Source of the DNA: Kineosporia aurantiaca JCM 3230
GTDB taxonomy: Bacteria; Actinomycetota; Actinomycetes; Actinomycetales; Kineosporiaceae
Direction of reading: 5' to 3'
NCBI GenBank assembly: GCA_000719025.1
Contig: JODP01000001.1
Coordinates: 744,001 to 808,000 of the forward strand
Length of the DNA stretch: 64,000 nucleotides
This document shows positions 16,981 to 25,627 of the stretch, piece by piece (position 1 is the first letter of the stretch; the number at the start of each line of letters is the position of its first letter). The notes beneath the pieces are model-generated. The model was not told the DNA's origin. It was given only the letters and a program-made list of their open reading frames with translations, and ran no database searches. Both the position numbers and the translations under genes were made by a program.

Positions 16981-18662
16981 GCGAGCCGACCCGGCCGATC
17001 GACCTCCCCGGGACCCGGCGGCCGCTCGAGGCGGACGTCTGCATCGTCGGGGCCGGCCCGGCCGGCCTGTCGGTGGCCGAGGTGCTCTCCTCGGCCGGCG
17101 TCCGGGTGGTGCTGCTCGAGGGCGGCACCGAGGGCGCCTGGCGGCAGTTGGCGGACGTGCGCTCGGACGGCGAGGACGCGTACCCGCAGAGCAGCGTCAA
17201 GGAGACCCGCGGCTCCGGGATCGGCGGCACGGCCGGGCAGTGGAGCTACCGGATGTCCAACGTGGACGCGGACGCCGAGGCCGGTGAGCGCGGCTGCCGG
17301 TACGCCCCGCTGGACCCGATCGACTTCGAGCAGCGCGCCGAGGTGGCCCACTCCGGCTGGCCGCTCACCCGCTCGGACCTGGACCCCTGGTACGCGAAGG
17401 CGCAGAAGATCTCCGGGCTGGGCGAGTACGCCTACCACCCGAGCTCCTGGAGCACCCCGCAGGCGCAGCCGCTGGACCTGGACCCGACCCTGGTCGAGAC
17501 CCAGATGTTCCAGTTCGCGCCCGCCTCGAACTGGATCGACCGGGTGGCCGGGCAACTGCGCACCCGGGCCGGCGTGCTGATCCTCACCGACGCCAACGTG
17601 ACCCGGCTCGAGGTGGACACCGCGGGCACCACGGTGACCGGTGTGCACTACGCCCGCTCGGCCGGGGCCGGCGGCTCGGTCCGGGCCCGCGCGGTGGTGC
17701 TGGCCACCGGGGGCATCGAGACCGCCCGGCTGCTGCTGATGTCCGACGACCGGATCTCCGGCGGCCTGGGCAACTCCAAGGACCAGGTGGGCCGCTACTG
17801 GATGGAGCACCCGCTGGTCCGCGGCGGGATGCTGGTCGCCCGCCCGGCGGGCCGGCTGGCCGAGCGGCTGAAGCTGTACGACGCGCACTGGCAGGGCACC
17901 ACCAAGGTGATGGCCAAGCTGTCGATCGCCCCGGACCGGATGCGCAAGGAGGGCCTGCTCTCCACCAGCTGCCTGTTCCTGCCCCGGCACGAGGTGATCG
18001 CGGGCGGCACCGTGCAGGCCTACAACGAGATCCGCAGCCCCTCCGGACGCGGATCCGGGCTGGCCCACAAGGCGCTGCTCGGGGCCAAGATCGCGCTCGG
18101 GGCCCCGGCCCTGTTCAACGCCCGCAAGGTGATCGCCGAACAGCCCGGCCTGGACCACTCCGGCTGGTCCTCGGCGCCCGACGCCGGCCGGTTCCGGGTG
18201 TTCGAGGTGATCCACCAGACCGAGCAGTCACCGGACCCGGACAACCGGATCACCCTCGACCGCCGGACCTTCGACCGGTTCGGCCGGCCGATGCCGCTGC
18301 TGCGCTGGCGCTGGACCCCGGAGGACCGGCGGCGGATCACCCGCTCCCGCAACCTCTACGCCGACGCCCTGGCCTCGGCCGGACTGGGCGACTTCGTGCA
18401 GACCGACTGGGAGAACGGCCAGCCCCGGATGCTCGGGGGCAACCACCACCACATGGGTGGGGTGCGGATGTCCGCCGACCCGAGCACCGGCGTGGTGGAC
18501 GTGAACGCCAAACTGCACGAGCTCTCGAACCTGTTCGTGGCCGGGAGCTCGGTCTTCCCCTCCGGCGGCTCGGTGAACCCGACGCTGACCATCGTGGCGC
18601 TGTCCCTGCGGCTGGGCTCGCACCTGGTCCGGGAACTGCCGGGCCTGCCCGCGCTCGCCTAG
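16977..18662 (+). CDS. GMC-family FAD-dependent oxidoreductase
   Basis: This 561-residue protein starts at GTG 16977 in a GTGA overlap with the glycosyltransferase stop. The FAD-binding motif is ADVCIVGAGPAGLSVAEVL near residue 22. The C-terminal GMC_oxred_C region reads MLGGNHHHMGGVRMS followed by NLFVAGSSVFPSGGSVNPT. GMC enzymes oxidise alcohol groups using flavin. Translational coupling to a glycosyltransferase suggests it modifies a sugar of the polymer or its precursor; the substrate cannot be read from the sequence. Confidence 0.8.
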   Translation: MSEPTRPIDLPGTRRPLEADVCIVGAGPAGLSVAEVLSSAGVRVVLLEGGTEGAWRQLADVRSDGEDAYPQSSVKETRGSGIGGTAGQWSYRMSNVDADAEAGERGCRYAPLDPIDFEQRAEVAHSGWPLTRSDLDPWYAKAQKISGLGEYAYHPSSWSTPQAQPLDLDPTLVETQMFQFAPASNWIDRVAGQLRTRAGVLILTDANVTRLEVDTAGTTVTGVHYARSAGAGGSVRARAVVLATGGIETARLLLMSDDRISGGLGNSKDQVGRYWMEHPLVRGGMLVARPAGRLAERLKLYDAHWQGTTKVMAKLSIAPDRMRKEGLLSTSCLFLPRHEVIAGGTVQAYNEIRSPSGRGSGLAHKALLGAKIALGAPALFNARKVIAEQPGLDHSGWSSAPDAGRFRVFEVIHQTEQSPDPDNRITLDRRTFDRFGRPMPLLRWRWTPEDRRRITRSRNLYADALASAGLGDFVQTDWENGQPRMLGGNHHHMGGVRMSADPSTGVVDVNAKLHELSNLFVAGSSVFPSGGSVNPTLTIVALSLRLGSHLVRELPGLPALA

Positions 18663-18680
18663 CTGCGACCGCGCACGCGA

Positions 18681-18716
18681 AAGGGGCCCGGTTCTCGACG
18701 GAGAACCGGGCCCCTT
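18681..18716 (+). terminator. terminator after GMC oxidoreductase gene
   Basis: Perfect 16-bp arms (18681-18696, 18701-18716) flank loop GACG, 18 bases after the stop. It probably marks the end of the polysaccharide locus. Confidence 0.85.
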
Positions 18717-18744
18717 CGGCGTTCGTGGTACGGGTCGGGCGAGG

Positions 18745-18954
18745 TTACGGGTGGCGGAGTTCGCCGTCGACGACCCCGTCGACGAAGGCCGTCCACTCCC
18801 CCGGGGTGAAGCGCAGGACCGGCCCCTGGGGGTCCTTGCTGTCACGCAGAGCAACCCGGCCTTCACCCAGGAAAGCGACTTCGACGCAATTCCCGTTCAC
18901 TCCGGAGCGGCTGGACTTGATCCAGGCGACATCGGCCAGCTCATCAGTTCGCAT
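18745..18954 (-). CDS. DUF397 domain protein
   Basis: This 69-residue protein shows the classic DUF397 pattern: AWIKSSRSGVNGNCVEVA, VALRDSKDPQGPVLRFTPGEW. DUF397 proteins are common in filamentous actinomycetes and are usually encoded next to an Scr1-type HTH regulator, with which they may form antagonistic pairs. Here the regulator lies 15 bases upstream on the same strand, so they are co-transcribed. Confidence 0.9.
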   Translation of the reverse strand: MRTDELADVAWIKSSRSGVNGNCVEVAFLGEGRVALRDSKDPQGPVLRFTPGEWTAFVDGVVDGELRHP

Positions 18955-18969
18955 TGCCTGTTCCGTCCT

Positions 18970-19815
18970 TCATCGCAGTCGGTCGCTCACCATCCGCGCT
19001 GATTGCGCGGGTGAGGCGGCCGTGGCCCGCAAATGGTCGAAAGCCACAGTACAGGCCCGGACCTCTTCCTCGGTCTCCTGAAACAGGTTCCCGGCCATGG
19101 TCTCCACGCAGGCGACGGTGGGGTCCGGGTCCGGGAAGTCGAGCAGGGAGAACGATCCCCGCATGCCCACGTGGGAGCCCGCGGTAAAGGGCACGATCTG
19201 GAAAGTCACGTTCGGCAATTCACTCATCGCCAGCAGGTGCTCGAATTGCTCACGCATCACCTGGGGCCCGCCGACCACACGATGCAATACCGCCTCGTCG
19301 ACAATCGCCCACAAAGCCAGGGGATTACTCCGGGTCAACAGATCCTGGCGTCCAATTCTGATCTTCGCCTGCAGATCGACCTGCTCGACCGGCATCAGCG
19401 GGCTCTGCCCGGACGAGGACGACTGGATGTACCCCTCGGTCTGCAGCAGACCGGGGATCAGCAGCGACTCGAAGTTGCGCACCGCGGCGGCCTCGGACTC
19501 CAGCTGGATGTACATGCTGTACTCCTCCGGGATCGCCCCGGCGAAGGGCTGCACCCAGCCCTTCTCCCCGGCCGCCTTGAGCAGCGCGAACAACGCGTCC
19601 CGCTCTTCGGGGGCGACCTGGTAGAGCTCCAGCAGACTGGTCAGGGTGCGGCGCTGGGGGCGCCCCTTGGCGGTCTCCAGGCGGTAGAGCGTGGCGACAT
19701 TGATGTCTGTCCGCTCCGCGACGTCCTCGCGGCTCATGCCGGCTGCACCCCGCAGCCTGCGCAGTTCACTCGCAAGGCGGCGCATGCGGACGGTCGGCGG
19801 CGTACGCGAGGCCAT
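18970..19815 (-). CDS. XRE-family HTH regulator with Scr1/DUF5753 domain
   Basis: I choose ATG 19815 (281 residues), preceded by AAAGGATGAG; an alternative start 12 codons upstream exists. An N-terminal helix-turn-helix is visible (ELRRLRGAAGMSREDVAERTDINVATLYRLE). The rest is the DUF5753/Scr1 domain, with SLLIPGLLQTEGYI, FEHLLAMSELPNVTFQIVPF and GSFSLLDFPDPDPTVACVE. It forms an operon with the downstream DUF397 gene. Such pairs have been tied to development or competence-like control in streptomycetes, but the target here is unknown. Confidence 0.9.
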   Translation of the reverse strand: MASRTPPTVRMRRLASELRRLRGAAGMSREDVAERTDINVATLYRLETAKGRPQRRTLTSLLELYQVAPEERDALFALLKAAGEKGWVQPFAGAIPEEYSMYIQLESEAAAVRNFESLLIPGLLQTEGYIQSSSSGQSPLMPVEQVDLQAKIRIGRQDLLTRSNPLALWAIVDEAVLHRVVGGPQVMREQFEHLLAMSELPNVTFQIVPFTAGSHVGMRGSFSLLDFPDPDPTVACVETMAGNLFQETEEEVRACTVAFDHLRATAASPAQSARMVSDRLR

Positions 19816-20403
19816 GGCCTCATCCTTTCGGTCAGATGTAGCAGCAGACAAGCTAAAAATGAGTTTGCAATCCTTGCATTTACCGGTCGGTCACTCGTAT
19901 TGTTTACGCCATGGCGCGGGGATGAACGAGTCCCTCCCGTTCACCCCGCGCCCACCAACTTCCTCCCGTGACCATTCCGGGATCCTCTCCACCCGGCTTC
20001 CTTGATCGAGGCCCAAGGTCTGCGGGCACCCCCCGGAAGGCCTCCCCGAGGCCTTGGTTACCCTTTCCCTCTGACGTCCTGGCCAGTGCCGACAGTGACG
20101 CGGACCAGCAAGGCCCCGGGTTCGGGCGCCAAGCGGTCGCCCGAACTGGTGCCGGACACAGTGGTCCGCCGCGACGGCTCAACTCGAGGGCGAGACCGGC
20201 CGACCCCCAACTGCCGACGCAGGTGATCGGCGGGCGCCGACGGAGTCGCCGAAACCACCCCGACCGTGGTCGCGTGATCATGCGCACACCACCCGGGCGG
20301 AGGCGGACAGCAGGGCACAAAGACCTGTCACCATCTGTTCCAGATGATGCCAACGCAAGACTGAGCGCACGTGGCAAGACCTTCGGGAGTGGAAAAAGAC
20401 ACG
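19816..20403. other. 588-bp divergent intergenic region
   Basis: This separates the Scr1-type regulator (minus) from the NDH-2 gene (plus). The regulator-proximal 90 bases are AT-rich and hold the small palindrome at 19866-19878. The remainder is GC-rich, with no convincing gene, repeat or hairpin. Confidence 0.4.
19866..19878. promoter_or_regulatory. small palindrome upstream of Scr1-type regulator
   Basis: TGCAA-TCC-TTGCA is a 13-bp dyad 50 bases upstream of ATG 19815, in an AT-rich promoter stretch. It is an autoregulatory candidate only. Confidence 0.3.
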
Positions 20404-21804
20404 ATGTCGAACCAGCCTGTACAGCCCCGCACCGCGGCCGCCACGCCGGCCCGCGAGCGGGTCGTCATCATCGGATCCGGCTTCGGTGGGCTGTTCAGCG
20501 CCCGGAAGCTGGCCCACACCGACGTCGACGTCACGATCATCGCCAAGACCTCGCACCACCTCTTCCAGCCCCTGCTCTACCAGGTGGCCACCGGCGTGCT
20601 GTCCCAGGGCGAGATCGCCCCGGCGACCCGCGAGGTGCTGCGCGGCCAGAAGAACGCCGAGGTGCTGCTCGGCGAGGTGACCACGATCGACGTCGAGGCC
20701 AGGACGGTCACCTCCGAGACTCCGGTCGGCGAGACGGTGACCTCCTACGACACGCTGATCGTGGCGGCCGGGGCCGGCCAGTCCTACTTCGGCAACGACC
20801 ACTTCGCCGAGTTCGCCCCGGGCATGAAGAGCATCGACGACGCCCTCGAGCTGCGCGGCCGGATCTTCGGCGCCTTCGAGATGGCCGAGGTGCTGACCGA
20901 CCCGGAGGAGATCCAGCAGTGGCTGACCTTCGTGGTCGTCGGCGCCGGCCCGACCGGTGTGGAGATGGCCGGTCAGATCGCCGAGCTGGCGCACAGCACG
21001 CTCAAGCGTGACTTCCGCCGGATCGACCCGACCAAGGCCCGGGTGCTGCTGCTGGACGCCGCGCCGGCCGTGCTGCCGCCGTTCGGCGAGAAGCTCGGCC
21101 GGAAGGCCCAGGGTCAGCTGGAGCGGATGGGCGTCGAGGTCCAGCTCGACGTGAAGGTCGTGAACGTGGACGAGGAGGGCGTCGACGTCATCGACCCGGA
21201 CGGCAGCCCCCGCCGGATCGACGCCCGGACCAAGGTGTGGGCCGCCGGTGTGCAGGCCTCGCCGCTGGGCAAGCAGCTGGCCGAGCAGACCGGGGCGGAG
21301 ACCGACCGGGCCGGGCGGGTGCTGGTCGAGCCCGACTGCACGCTGCCGGGGCACCCGGAGATCTTCGTGATCGGCGACATGATGTCGCTGAAGCGCTACC
21401 CCGGGGTGGCCCAGGTCGCGATGCAGCAGGGCAAGTACGCCGCCAAGACGATCCAGCACCGGCTCAAGCACCCGGACGGCTCGCCGCTGCCCGAGTTCGA
21501 GTACTTCGACAAGGGCAGCATGGCCACCGTCTCGCGCTTCCACGCGGTGGCGAAGATCAACGAGCGGATCCAGCTGGCCGGGTTCATCGCCTGGGTGATG
21601 TGGCTGGCCGTGCACATCGTGTACCTGATCGGCTTCAAGAACCGGGTGACCACCCTGCTGCACTGGACGGTCACCTTCATCGGCCGCGGGCGTTCCGAGC
21701 GGGCCGTGACCGACCAGCAGGTCTTCGCGCGGATGGCGCTGCACCGGGAGAAGCTGGCCACGATGGCCGAGCAGTCCGAGGCAGCTCGCAACGGCGCGGC
21801 CTGA
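20404..21804 (+). CDS. ndh: type II NADH:quinone oxidoreductase (NDH-2)
   Basis: I choose ATG 20404 (466 residues, usual NDH-2 length) over the in-frame GTG 20371. The FAD motif is VVIIGSGFGGLFSARKL and the NADH motif VVVGAGPTGVEMAGQIAEL. The family signature SHHLFQPLLYQVATGVLSQGEIAPATRE and the quinone-site region VAQVAMQQGKYAA are also present. The C-terminal hydrophobic stretch (IAWVMWLAVHIVYLIG) anchors it to the membrane. It passes electrons from NADH to menaquinone without pumping protons. Confidence 0.93.
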   Translation: MSNQPVQPRTAAATPARERVVIIGSGFGGLFSARKLAHTDVDVTIIAKTSHHLFQPLLYQVATGVLSQGEIAPATREVLRGQKNAEVLLGEVTTIDVEARTVTSETPVGETVTSYDTLIVAAGAGQSYFGNDHFAEFAPGMKSIDDALELRGRIFGAFEMAEVLTDPEEIQQWLTFVVVGAGPTGVEMAGQIAELAHSTLKRDFRRIDPTKARVLLLDAAPAVLPPFGEKLGRKAQGQLERMGVEVQLDVKVVNVDEEGVDVIDPDGSPRRIDARTKVWAAGVQASPLGKQLAEQTGAETDRAGRVLVEPDCTLPGHPEIFVIGDMMSLKRYPGVAQVAMQQGKYAAKTIQHRLKHPDGSPLPEFEYFDKGSMATVSRFHAVAKINERIQLAGFIAWVMWLAVHIVYLIGFKNRVTTLLHWTVTFIGRGRSERAVTDQQVFARMALHREKLATMAEQSEAARNGAA

Positions 21805-21819
21805 ACCACCCTGAATTAG

Positions 21820-21859
21820 GGACGCTGGTGGGCACCTACGTGGGTGCCCACCAGCGTCC
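21820..21859 (+). terminator. terminator after ndh
   Basis: Perfect 17-bp arms (21820-21836, 21843-21859) carry the GGACGC/GCGTCC stem motif and are followed by a short T-rich end. The following gene starts only 30 bases later. Confidence 0.8.
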
Positions 21860-21889
21860 TTCATTGTGGGTTCTACTACCCTGACCCGC

Positions 21890-22684
21890 GTGCTCCGCTC
21901 CGTGACCGCCACCAGCTACCTGACCCCGTTCCGGGAGGGTGGTTCGCTGCCCGGGCTGGTCGAGGCGGACGACGACGGCATGTACGTGGTCAAGTTCCGC
22001 GGCGCCGGCCAGGGCACCGCGTCCCTGGTGGCCGAGGTGGTGGTCGGCGAGCTGGCCCGGCGGCTCGGGGTCCGGGTGCCGGAGCTCGTTCGGATCACGG
22101 TGGACGGGCGGATGGCCCGGCTGGAGCCGGACGAGGAGGTCCAGGAACTCCTCACCAACAGCGCGGGCGAGAACCTGGGCATGGACTTCCTGCCCGGCTC
22201 GTTCGGCTACGACGGCATCCACTGGCAGCCCCCGGCGCCCGAGGCGGCCACCATCCGCTGGATCGACGCCTACGCCGCGAACATCGACCGGACCTGGCGG
22301 AACCCGAACCTGCTGATCTGGCACCGGAACCTGTGGGCCATCGATCACGGGGCCTCGCTGGTCTTCCAGCACGCCTGGCCGCCGGTGGAGCGCTGGGCCA
22401 CCCGCCGCTACGACCTGAGCGAGCACATCCTGGCGCCGGTGGCCGACACCCTGTCCGCCACCGAGCTGGACACGCTGGACGCCGATCTGGCCGCCCGGAT
22501 CACCCCCGACCTGCTCGGTGAGGTGCTGGCGCTGGTGCCGGGCGACTGGCTGTTGTCGATGAACGCGGCGATCGGGGACGACCGCGAGGCCGACGCCTGG
22601 CGGGCGCGCTACCAGGAGTACCTCTCGGCCCGTCTGCTGGAGCGGACGAACTGGCGCCCCGAGCTGGCTCCGGTGACCTCGTGA
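21890..22684 (+). CDS. HipA-like kinase-fold protein
   Basis: I choose GTG 21890 (264 residues): TACCCT at 21877-21882 lies seven bases before it, the spacing of a leaderless transcript. The protein keeps a HipA-like kinase core: MYVVKFRGAGQGTASLVAEVV (ATP-lysine region), MDFLPGSFG, and HRNLWAIDHGASLVF as the catalytic/metal loop. It is much shorter than E. coli HipA (about 440) and has no HipB partner. Instead it overlaps a DUF3037 gene by GTGA. The HipA-like/DUF3037 pair recurs in bacteria; its substrate is unknown to me. Confidence 0.75.
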   Translation: MLRSVTATSYLTPFREGGSLPGLVEADDDGMYVVKFRGAGQGTASLVAEVVVGELARRLGVRVPELVRITVDGRMARLEPDEEVQELLTNSAGENLGMDFLPGSFGYDGIHWQPPAPEAATIRWIDAYAANIDRTWRNPNLLIWHRNLWAIDHGASLVFQHAWPPVERWATRRYDLSEHILAPVADTLSATELDTLDADLAARITPDLLGEVLALVPGDWLLSMNAAIGDDREADAWRARYQEYLSARLLERTNWRPELAPVTS

Positions 22685-23139
22685 GCGCCCGTGGCGGCCT
22701 GAATAGCGGGCTCAACAGCGAGCCGGCGGTGGCCAACGTAGAGAGCGGGGAGGAAGGGCCGCGGCCGTTCTCCTACACCCTGATGCGGGCCGTACCCCGG
22801 GTCGAGCGCGGGGAGTTCGTGAACGTCGGGGTAGTGCTCTACTCGCAGCACCACGACTTCCTGGCCTGCACTCAGCACATTGGCAAGGAGCGACTGCAGA
22901 GCTTGGACCCGGAGGTCGATCTGGGCCTGTTGGAGACCGTGCTGCGGGGTATCTACTCGGCCTGTGAGGGGGCTCCAGCGGCCGGGCTGATCAGCCGGCA
23001 GCCGTTGCGGGCCCGGTTCGGCTGGATCACCGCCCCGCGCAGCACCGTGGTGCAGGCGGGGCCGGTGCACTCCGGCGTAACCAGCGACCCGGCGGCCGAA
23101 CTGGCCGGACTGCACCGGCGCTTCGTGCTGCTGCCCTGA
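22681..23139 (+). CDS. DUF3037 protein, partner of HipA-like kinase
   Basis: This 152-residue protein starts at GTG 22681, overlapping the kinase stop. The DUF3037 signature is FSYTLMRAVPRVERGEFVNVGVVLYSQ, followed by a middle with FGWITAPRSTVVQAGPVHSG. The first ~30 residues are variable. Translational coupling implies that the two products act together. Its biochemical role is not known. Confidence 0.85.
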   Translation: MSARGGLNSGLNSEPAVANVESGEEGPRPFSYTLMRAVPRVERGEFVNVGVVLYSQHHDFLACTQHIGKERLQSLDPEVDLGLLETVLRGIYSACEGAPAAGLISRQPLRARFGWITAPRSTVVQAGPVHSGVTSDPAAELAGLHRRFVLLP

Positions 23140-23150
23140 CCCCCTGCGGT

Positions 23151-23414
23151 TCAGCGCATCGAGTTCGTGGTCGGGGTCTGGTAGCTGCCGTAGCCGCCAC
23201 CGACCTGCTCCTTCGGCATCAGCAGCCAGAGCACGGGGTAGATCAGGATCTGGCTGCCCGGGATCACGATCAGGGTGATGACGAAGATCAGGCGCATCAT
23301 CGTGGCGCCGATCCCGAACCGCCGGGCCAGACCCGCGCACACTCCGGCGAGGATCCCGCCGTGACGCGGACGGTAGAGGCCCTGGTCGTACATGTTCCGG
23401 CGAACGGTGTTCAT
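23151..23414 (-). CDS. PspC-domain small membrane protein
   Basis: This 87-residue protein has a PspC domain: GLYRPRHGGILAGVCAGLARRFG followed by one hydrophobic helix (MMRLIFVITLIVIPGSQILIYPVLWLLMP). PspC proteins sense envelope stress in the phage-shock response. No other psp genes are adjacent, so it is probably a stand-alone member. Confidence 0.9.
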   Translation of the reverse strand: MNTVRRNMYDQGLYRPRHGGILAGVCAGLARRFGIGATMMRLIFVITLIVIPGSQILIYPVLWLLMPKEQVGGGYGSYQTPTTNSMR

Positions 23415-23516
23415 GACTCACGTCCTTGGCGAGTGGGGGGCTGACTCGTCAAGACTGCTGCAGGAGGGTCGGGTGGGCACATCGGGAATCACCCCGGAGC
23501 CACCCTGAGGCGCCCC

Positions 23517-24446
23517 TTAGAGGGCGTTGCCGGCGGTGACTCCGCTGAATTCGGTCATCACCGCGAAGACCACGGTGAGCAGGACGATCAGGACGGCCGG
23601 CAGCCGAAGTCGGCGCCACTCGCGGTCTTCCGGGGCGCGCACGGCGTGCCGGGCCTGGCCGCCGGCCACCTCGGTGACCGGTTGCACCGCGAAGTAGATG
23701 CACACCGCGGCCACCGAAAGGCCTGCGTACTGGCAGAACTCGGCCCACTCCTGCATCCGTACGGCGAAGTTGCTGCTATCGCCCGGAGTGAACAGGCGGT
23801 AGATCCGGTAGCCCGGCTGCGAGGCGAGCAGCGGCAGGGTGCACAACGGTGGGGCGACGATGCGCCAGAACGACTCGGCCCCGAGGGTGCGGACCGGGCC
23901 CAGCCGCCCGTAGACCGCCACGCCCGCCATCGCCAGACTGATCAGCAGCTGCACGGCCCGGAACAACGCCTCCGGGTCGAACCCGGTGGTGAAGTTGTGC
24001 AGGTTCATCTCGTCCTGGTCGTTGCCCGCGAAGTCGGCCGGCGTGGCAATGCCGAAGACCCGCTGGGCCCAGGAGATCTCCTCTCCGGCCAGGAAGAAGA
24101 AGCCGACCCCGGCCAGCAGCAGCAGGACCGCGAGCAGACGGTGGCCGTCGCGCAGGGCCGGCCGGACCGTCATCAGGCAGACCACGCTGATGAAGAGGCA
24201 GAAGGCGAACTGGGCCCACTCGACCGGGTAGTCCTCCTGCAGCAGCCGGTCGTAGGCCGGGCGGTAGACCGCGGCCAGCGCCAGCAGGCCGGTCAGGGTG
24301 ACCAGGGGCAGCCAGAACAGGGTCCAGACCAGAGGCCGGGAGAGTCCGTCCTGGGCCGCGTCACGCTCCAGGTAGGTGGTCGGGGCCGACCGAAGAGCCG
24401 ACAGGCCACCGTTCGTGACCTCGCTCGTCGACGGTGCCTGAACCAT
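23517..24446 (-). CDS. multi-pass membrane protein of unknown function (GEEISWAQR motif family)
   Basis: I choose ATG 24446 (309 residues), with GGGTGGAG just upstream, rather than the in-frame start 30 codons earlier. About seven membrane segments are visible. The most distinctive part is FFFLAGEEISWAQRVFGIATPADFAGNDQDEMNLHNF. This GEEISWxQR...N(x)QxExNLHN pattern recurs in uncharacterised bacterial integral membrane proteins. I do not know a function. Confidence 0.7.
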   Translation of the reverse strand: MVQAPSTSEVTNGGLSALRSAPTTYLERDAAQDGLSRPLVWTLFWLPLVTLTGLLALAAVYRPAYDRLLQEDYPVEWAQFAFCLFISVVCLMTVRPALRDGHRLLAVLLLLAGVGFFFLAGEEISWAQRVFGIATPADFAGNDQDEMNLHNFTTGFDPEALFRAVQLLISLAMAGVAVYGRLGPVRTLGAESFWRIVAPPLCTLPLLASQPGYRIYRLFTPGDSSNFAVRMQEWAEFCQYAGLSVAAVCIYFAVQPVTEVAGGQARHAVRAPEDREWRRLRLPAVLIVLLTVVFAVMTEFSGVTAGNAL

Positions 24447-24637
24447 GCAAACTCCACCCCGTGAACCTCGGGTGGACAAAGAGCAACCAACAGGCCAATC
24501 CACCGTGTACTGACAGACAATAGCCAGGAACGTCACGGCGAACGCGTCGGTAGGGCGCAGGGGGAACGTACCGGAAAATCCGGAGCCGACCGTTGCGTCA
24601 GGGATACCGGACCACGAAGCGCACTCGGCGGGGCGGA

Positions 24638-24660
24638 AACCCTGACCGAGGGTCAGGGTT
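24638..24660 (-). terminator. terminator overlapping stop of the 24653-25315 gene
   Basis: Perfect 10-bp arms AACCCTGACC (24638-24647) and GGTCAGGGTT (24651-24660) flank loop GAG. The TGA stop of the minus-strand gene lies inside the stem. Confidence 0.6.
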
Positions 24661-25315
24661 CGGAAACCTTCACTGTGACCCGGATCTCATCGCCGAGCGT
24701 GTTCCCGCCGAGCAGCTCGAGGCTGTCCCCGCTCCAGAACCGGCCCGGGTCGTACCAGCCTGGCGAACGGTCGTTCGGCAGCAGACCCATCGCTTGGTAG
24801 GTCGCCGCCACCACCTCGGCGCAGTAGGCGGTCTCCAGGGCCACCGCCTCCTGGGTGCGCTCGGAGCGGCGCAGGGCGCGCACCACCTTCTTGCTGCCCA
24901 CCCAGCGGGAGACCATGCCGGCGGTGCTCGGGAAGGGCGTGCCGTTCATCCGGGCGATGGTGCGCAGGATCGCGTCCTCCCCGGCCCGGTCCACCTCCGG
25001 GTCGAGCTGCCGGAACCAGGCCCGCTGGTGGTACCGGGTCTCCCAGGTGGTGACCGCGGCGGCCAGGTCGTGCAGCTGGGCCCCGCGCCGGTGCTCGCCG
25101 GACCAGACGTCGGTCAGCGACCGGCCGAGCTCGGCGTGCCACATCAGGGGCGGCAGGTCCTCCAGCACCACGGCCATGCCGACGTGGTTCACCGGGGCGT
25201 TGGTGAAGGTCTGGATCGCCCGGTCGGCGCCGCTGCGGCCACGGAACAGCCAGAGGTCACCGGTACGGGTCAGCTCGACGGCCTGGGCCAGGTCGAGCGG
25301 CTGGGGAGCGGGCAC
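24653..25315 (-). CDS. permuted NlpC/P60-like (YiiX-type) hydrolase
   Basis: I start it at GTG 25315 (220 residues), where a -10-like TAGGGT on the minus strand is seven bases upstream. The order is that of permuted papain-like YiiX/YebB proteins: GDLWLFRGRSG, then the His motif NHVGMAVVLED, then the Cys motif YCAEVVAATYQAMGLL near residue 165, then SPGWYDPGRFW. Such enzymes are thought to cleave amide or ester bonds in lipids or peptidoglycan-related substrates. No signal peptide is seen, so it may act in the cytoplasm. Confidence 0.65.
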   Translation of the reverse strand: MPAPQPLDLAQAVELTRTGDLWLFRGRSGADRAIQTFTNAPVNHVGMAVVLEDLPPLMWHAELGRSLTDVWSGEHRRGAQLHDLAAAVTTWETRYHQRAWFRQLDPEVDRAGEDAILRTIARMNGTPFPSTAGMVSRWVGSKKVVRALRRSERTQEAVALETAYCAEVVAATYQAMGLLPNDRSPGWYDPGRFWSGDSLELLGGNTLGDEIRVTVKVSEP

Positions 25316-25321
25316 GCCCCA

Positions 25322-25328
25322 TACCCTA
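25322..25328. promoter_or_regulatory. overlapping divergent -10 elements for leaderless genes
   Basis: TACCCT (25322-25327) reads rightward and lies six bases from ATG 25334. TAGGGT on the minus strand (25323-25328) lies seven bases from GTG 25315. The two hexamers share five bases, so the promoters should exclude each other. Confidence 0.5.
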
Positions 25329-25333
25329 GGGCG

Positions 25334-25507
25334 ATGGCGAAGCGGCGCATTGCGTGGTGGAAACTCCTCGGTCTGGCCGGCGCGGCCGGGGTGGCGGCGA
25401 GTGGTGTGCTGGTTGCGCGCAACCAGCGGCAACGCAACTCCTACACCCCCGAGCAGGTCCGGGCCCGGCTCCAGGAGCGGCTGAACGAGGCGGCCAAGGA
25501 GCAGTAG
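25334..25507 (+). CDS. small single-span membrane protein
   Basis: This 57-residue protein starts at ATG 25334 with a probable leaderless promoter. It has a short basic start (MAKRRIAWW), one membrane helix (LLGLAGAAGVAASGVLVA) and a charged amphipathic tail (PEQVRARLQERLNEAAKE). It resembles the many small actinobacterial membrane proteins without known function. A hairpin follows at 25517-25544. Confidence 0.6.
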   Translation: MAKRRIAWWKLLGLAGAAGVAASGVLVARNQRQRNSYTPEQVRARLQERLNEAAKEQ

Positions 25508-25516
25508 TCCTTCTCC

Positions 25517-25544
25517 CCGGGGGTACAGCCTGCTGTACCCCCGG
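25517..25544 (+). terminator. hairpin after small membrane protein gene
   Basis: CCGGGGGTACAG (25517-25528) and CTGTACCCCCGG (25533-25544) form a perfect 12-bp stem with a 4-base loop. There is no T-run. Confidence 0.5.
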
Positions 25545-25627
25545 TCCGGCAGTAGCCGGGATCGTTCCGTCGGGTTGGTTTTCCTAGCGTTGGAGACAAC
25601 GAAAACCCCCGCCGGACAAGGAGAAGA

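Noticed and set aside
25574..25606. Inverted repeat GGTTTTC...CGTTG-GAGA-CAACG-AAAACC before the ABC operon
   Set aside because: The arms match only if a five-base bulge is allowed, and no regulator gene is adjacent, so I did not list it as an operator.
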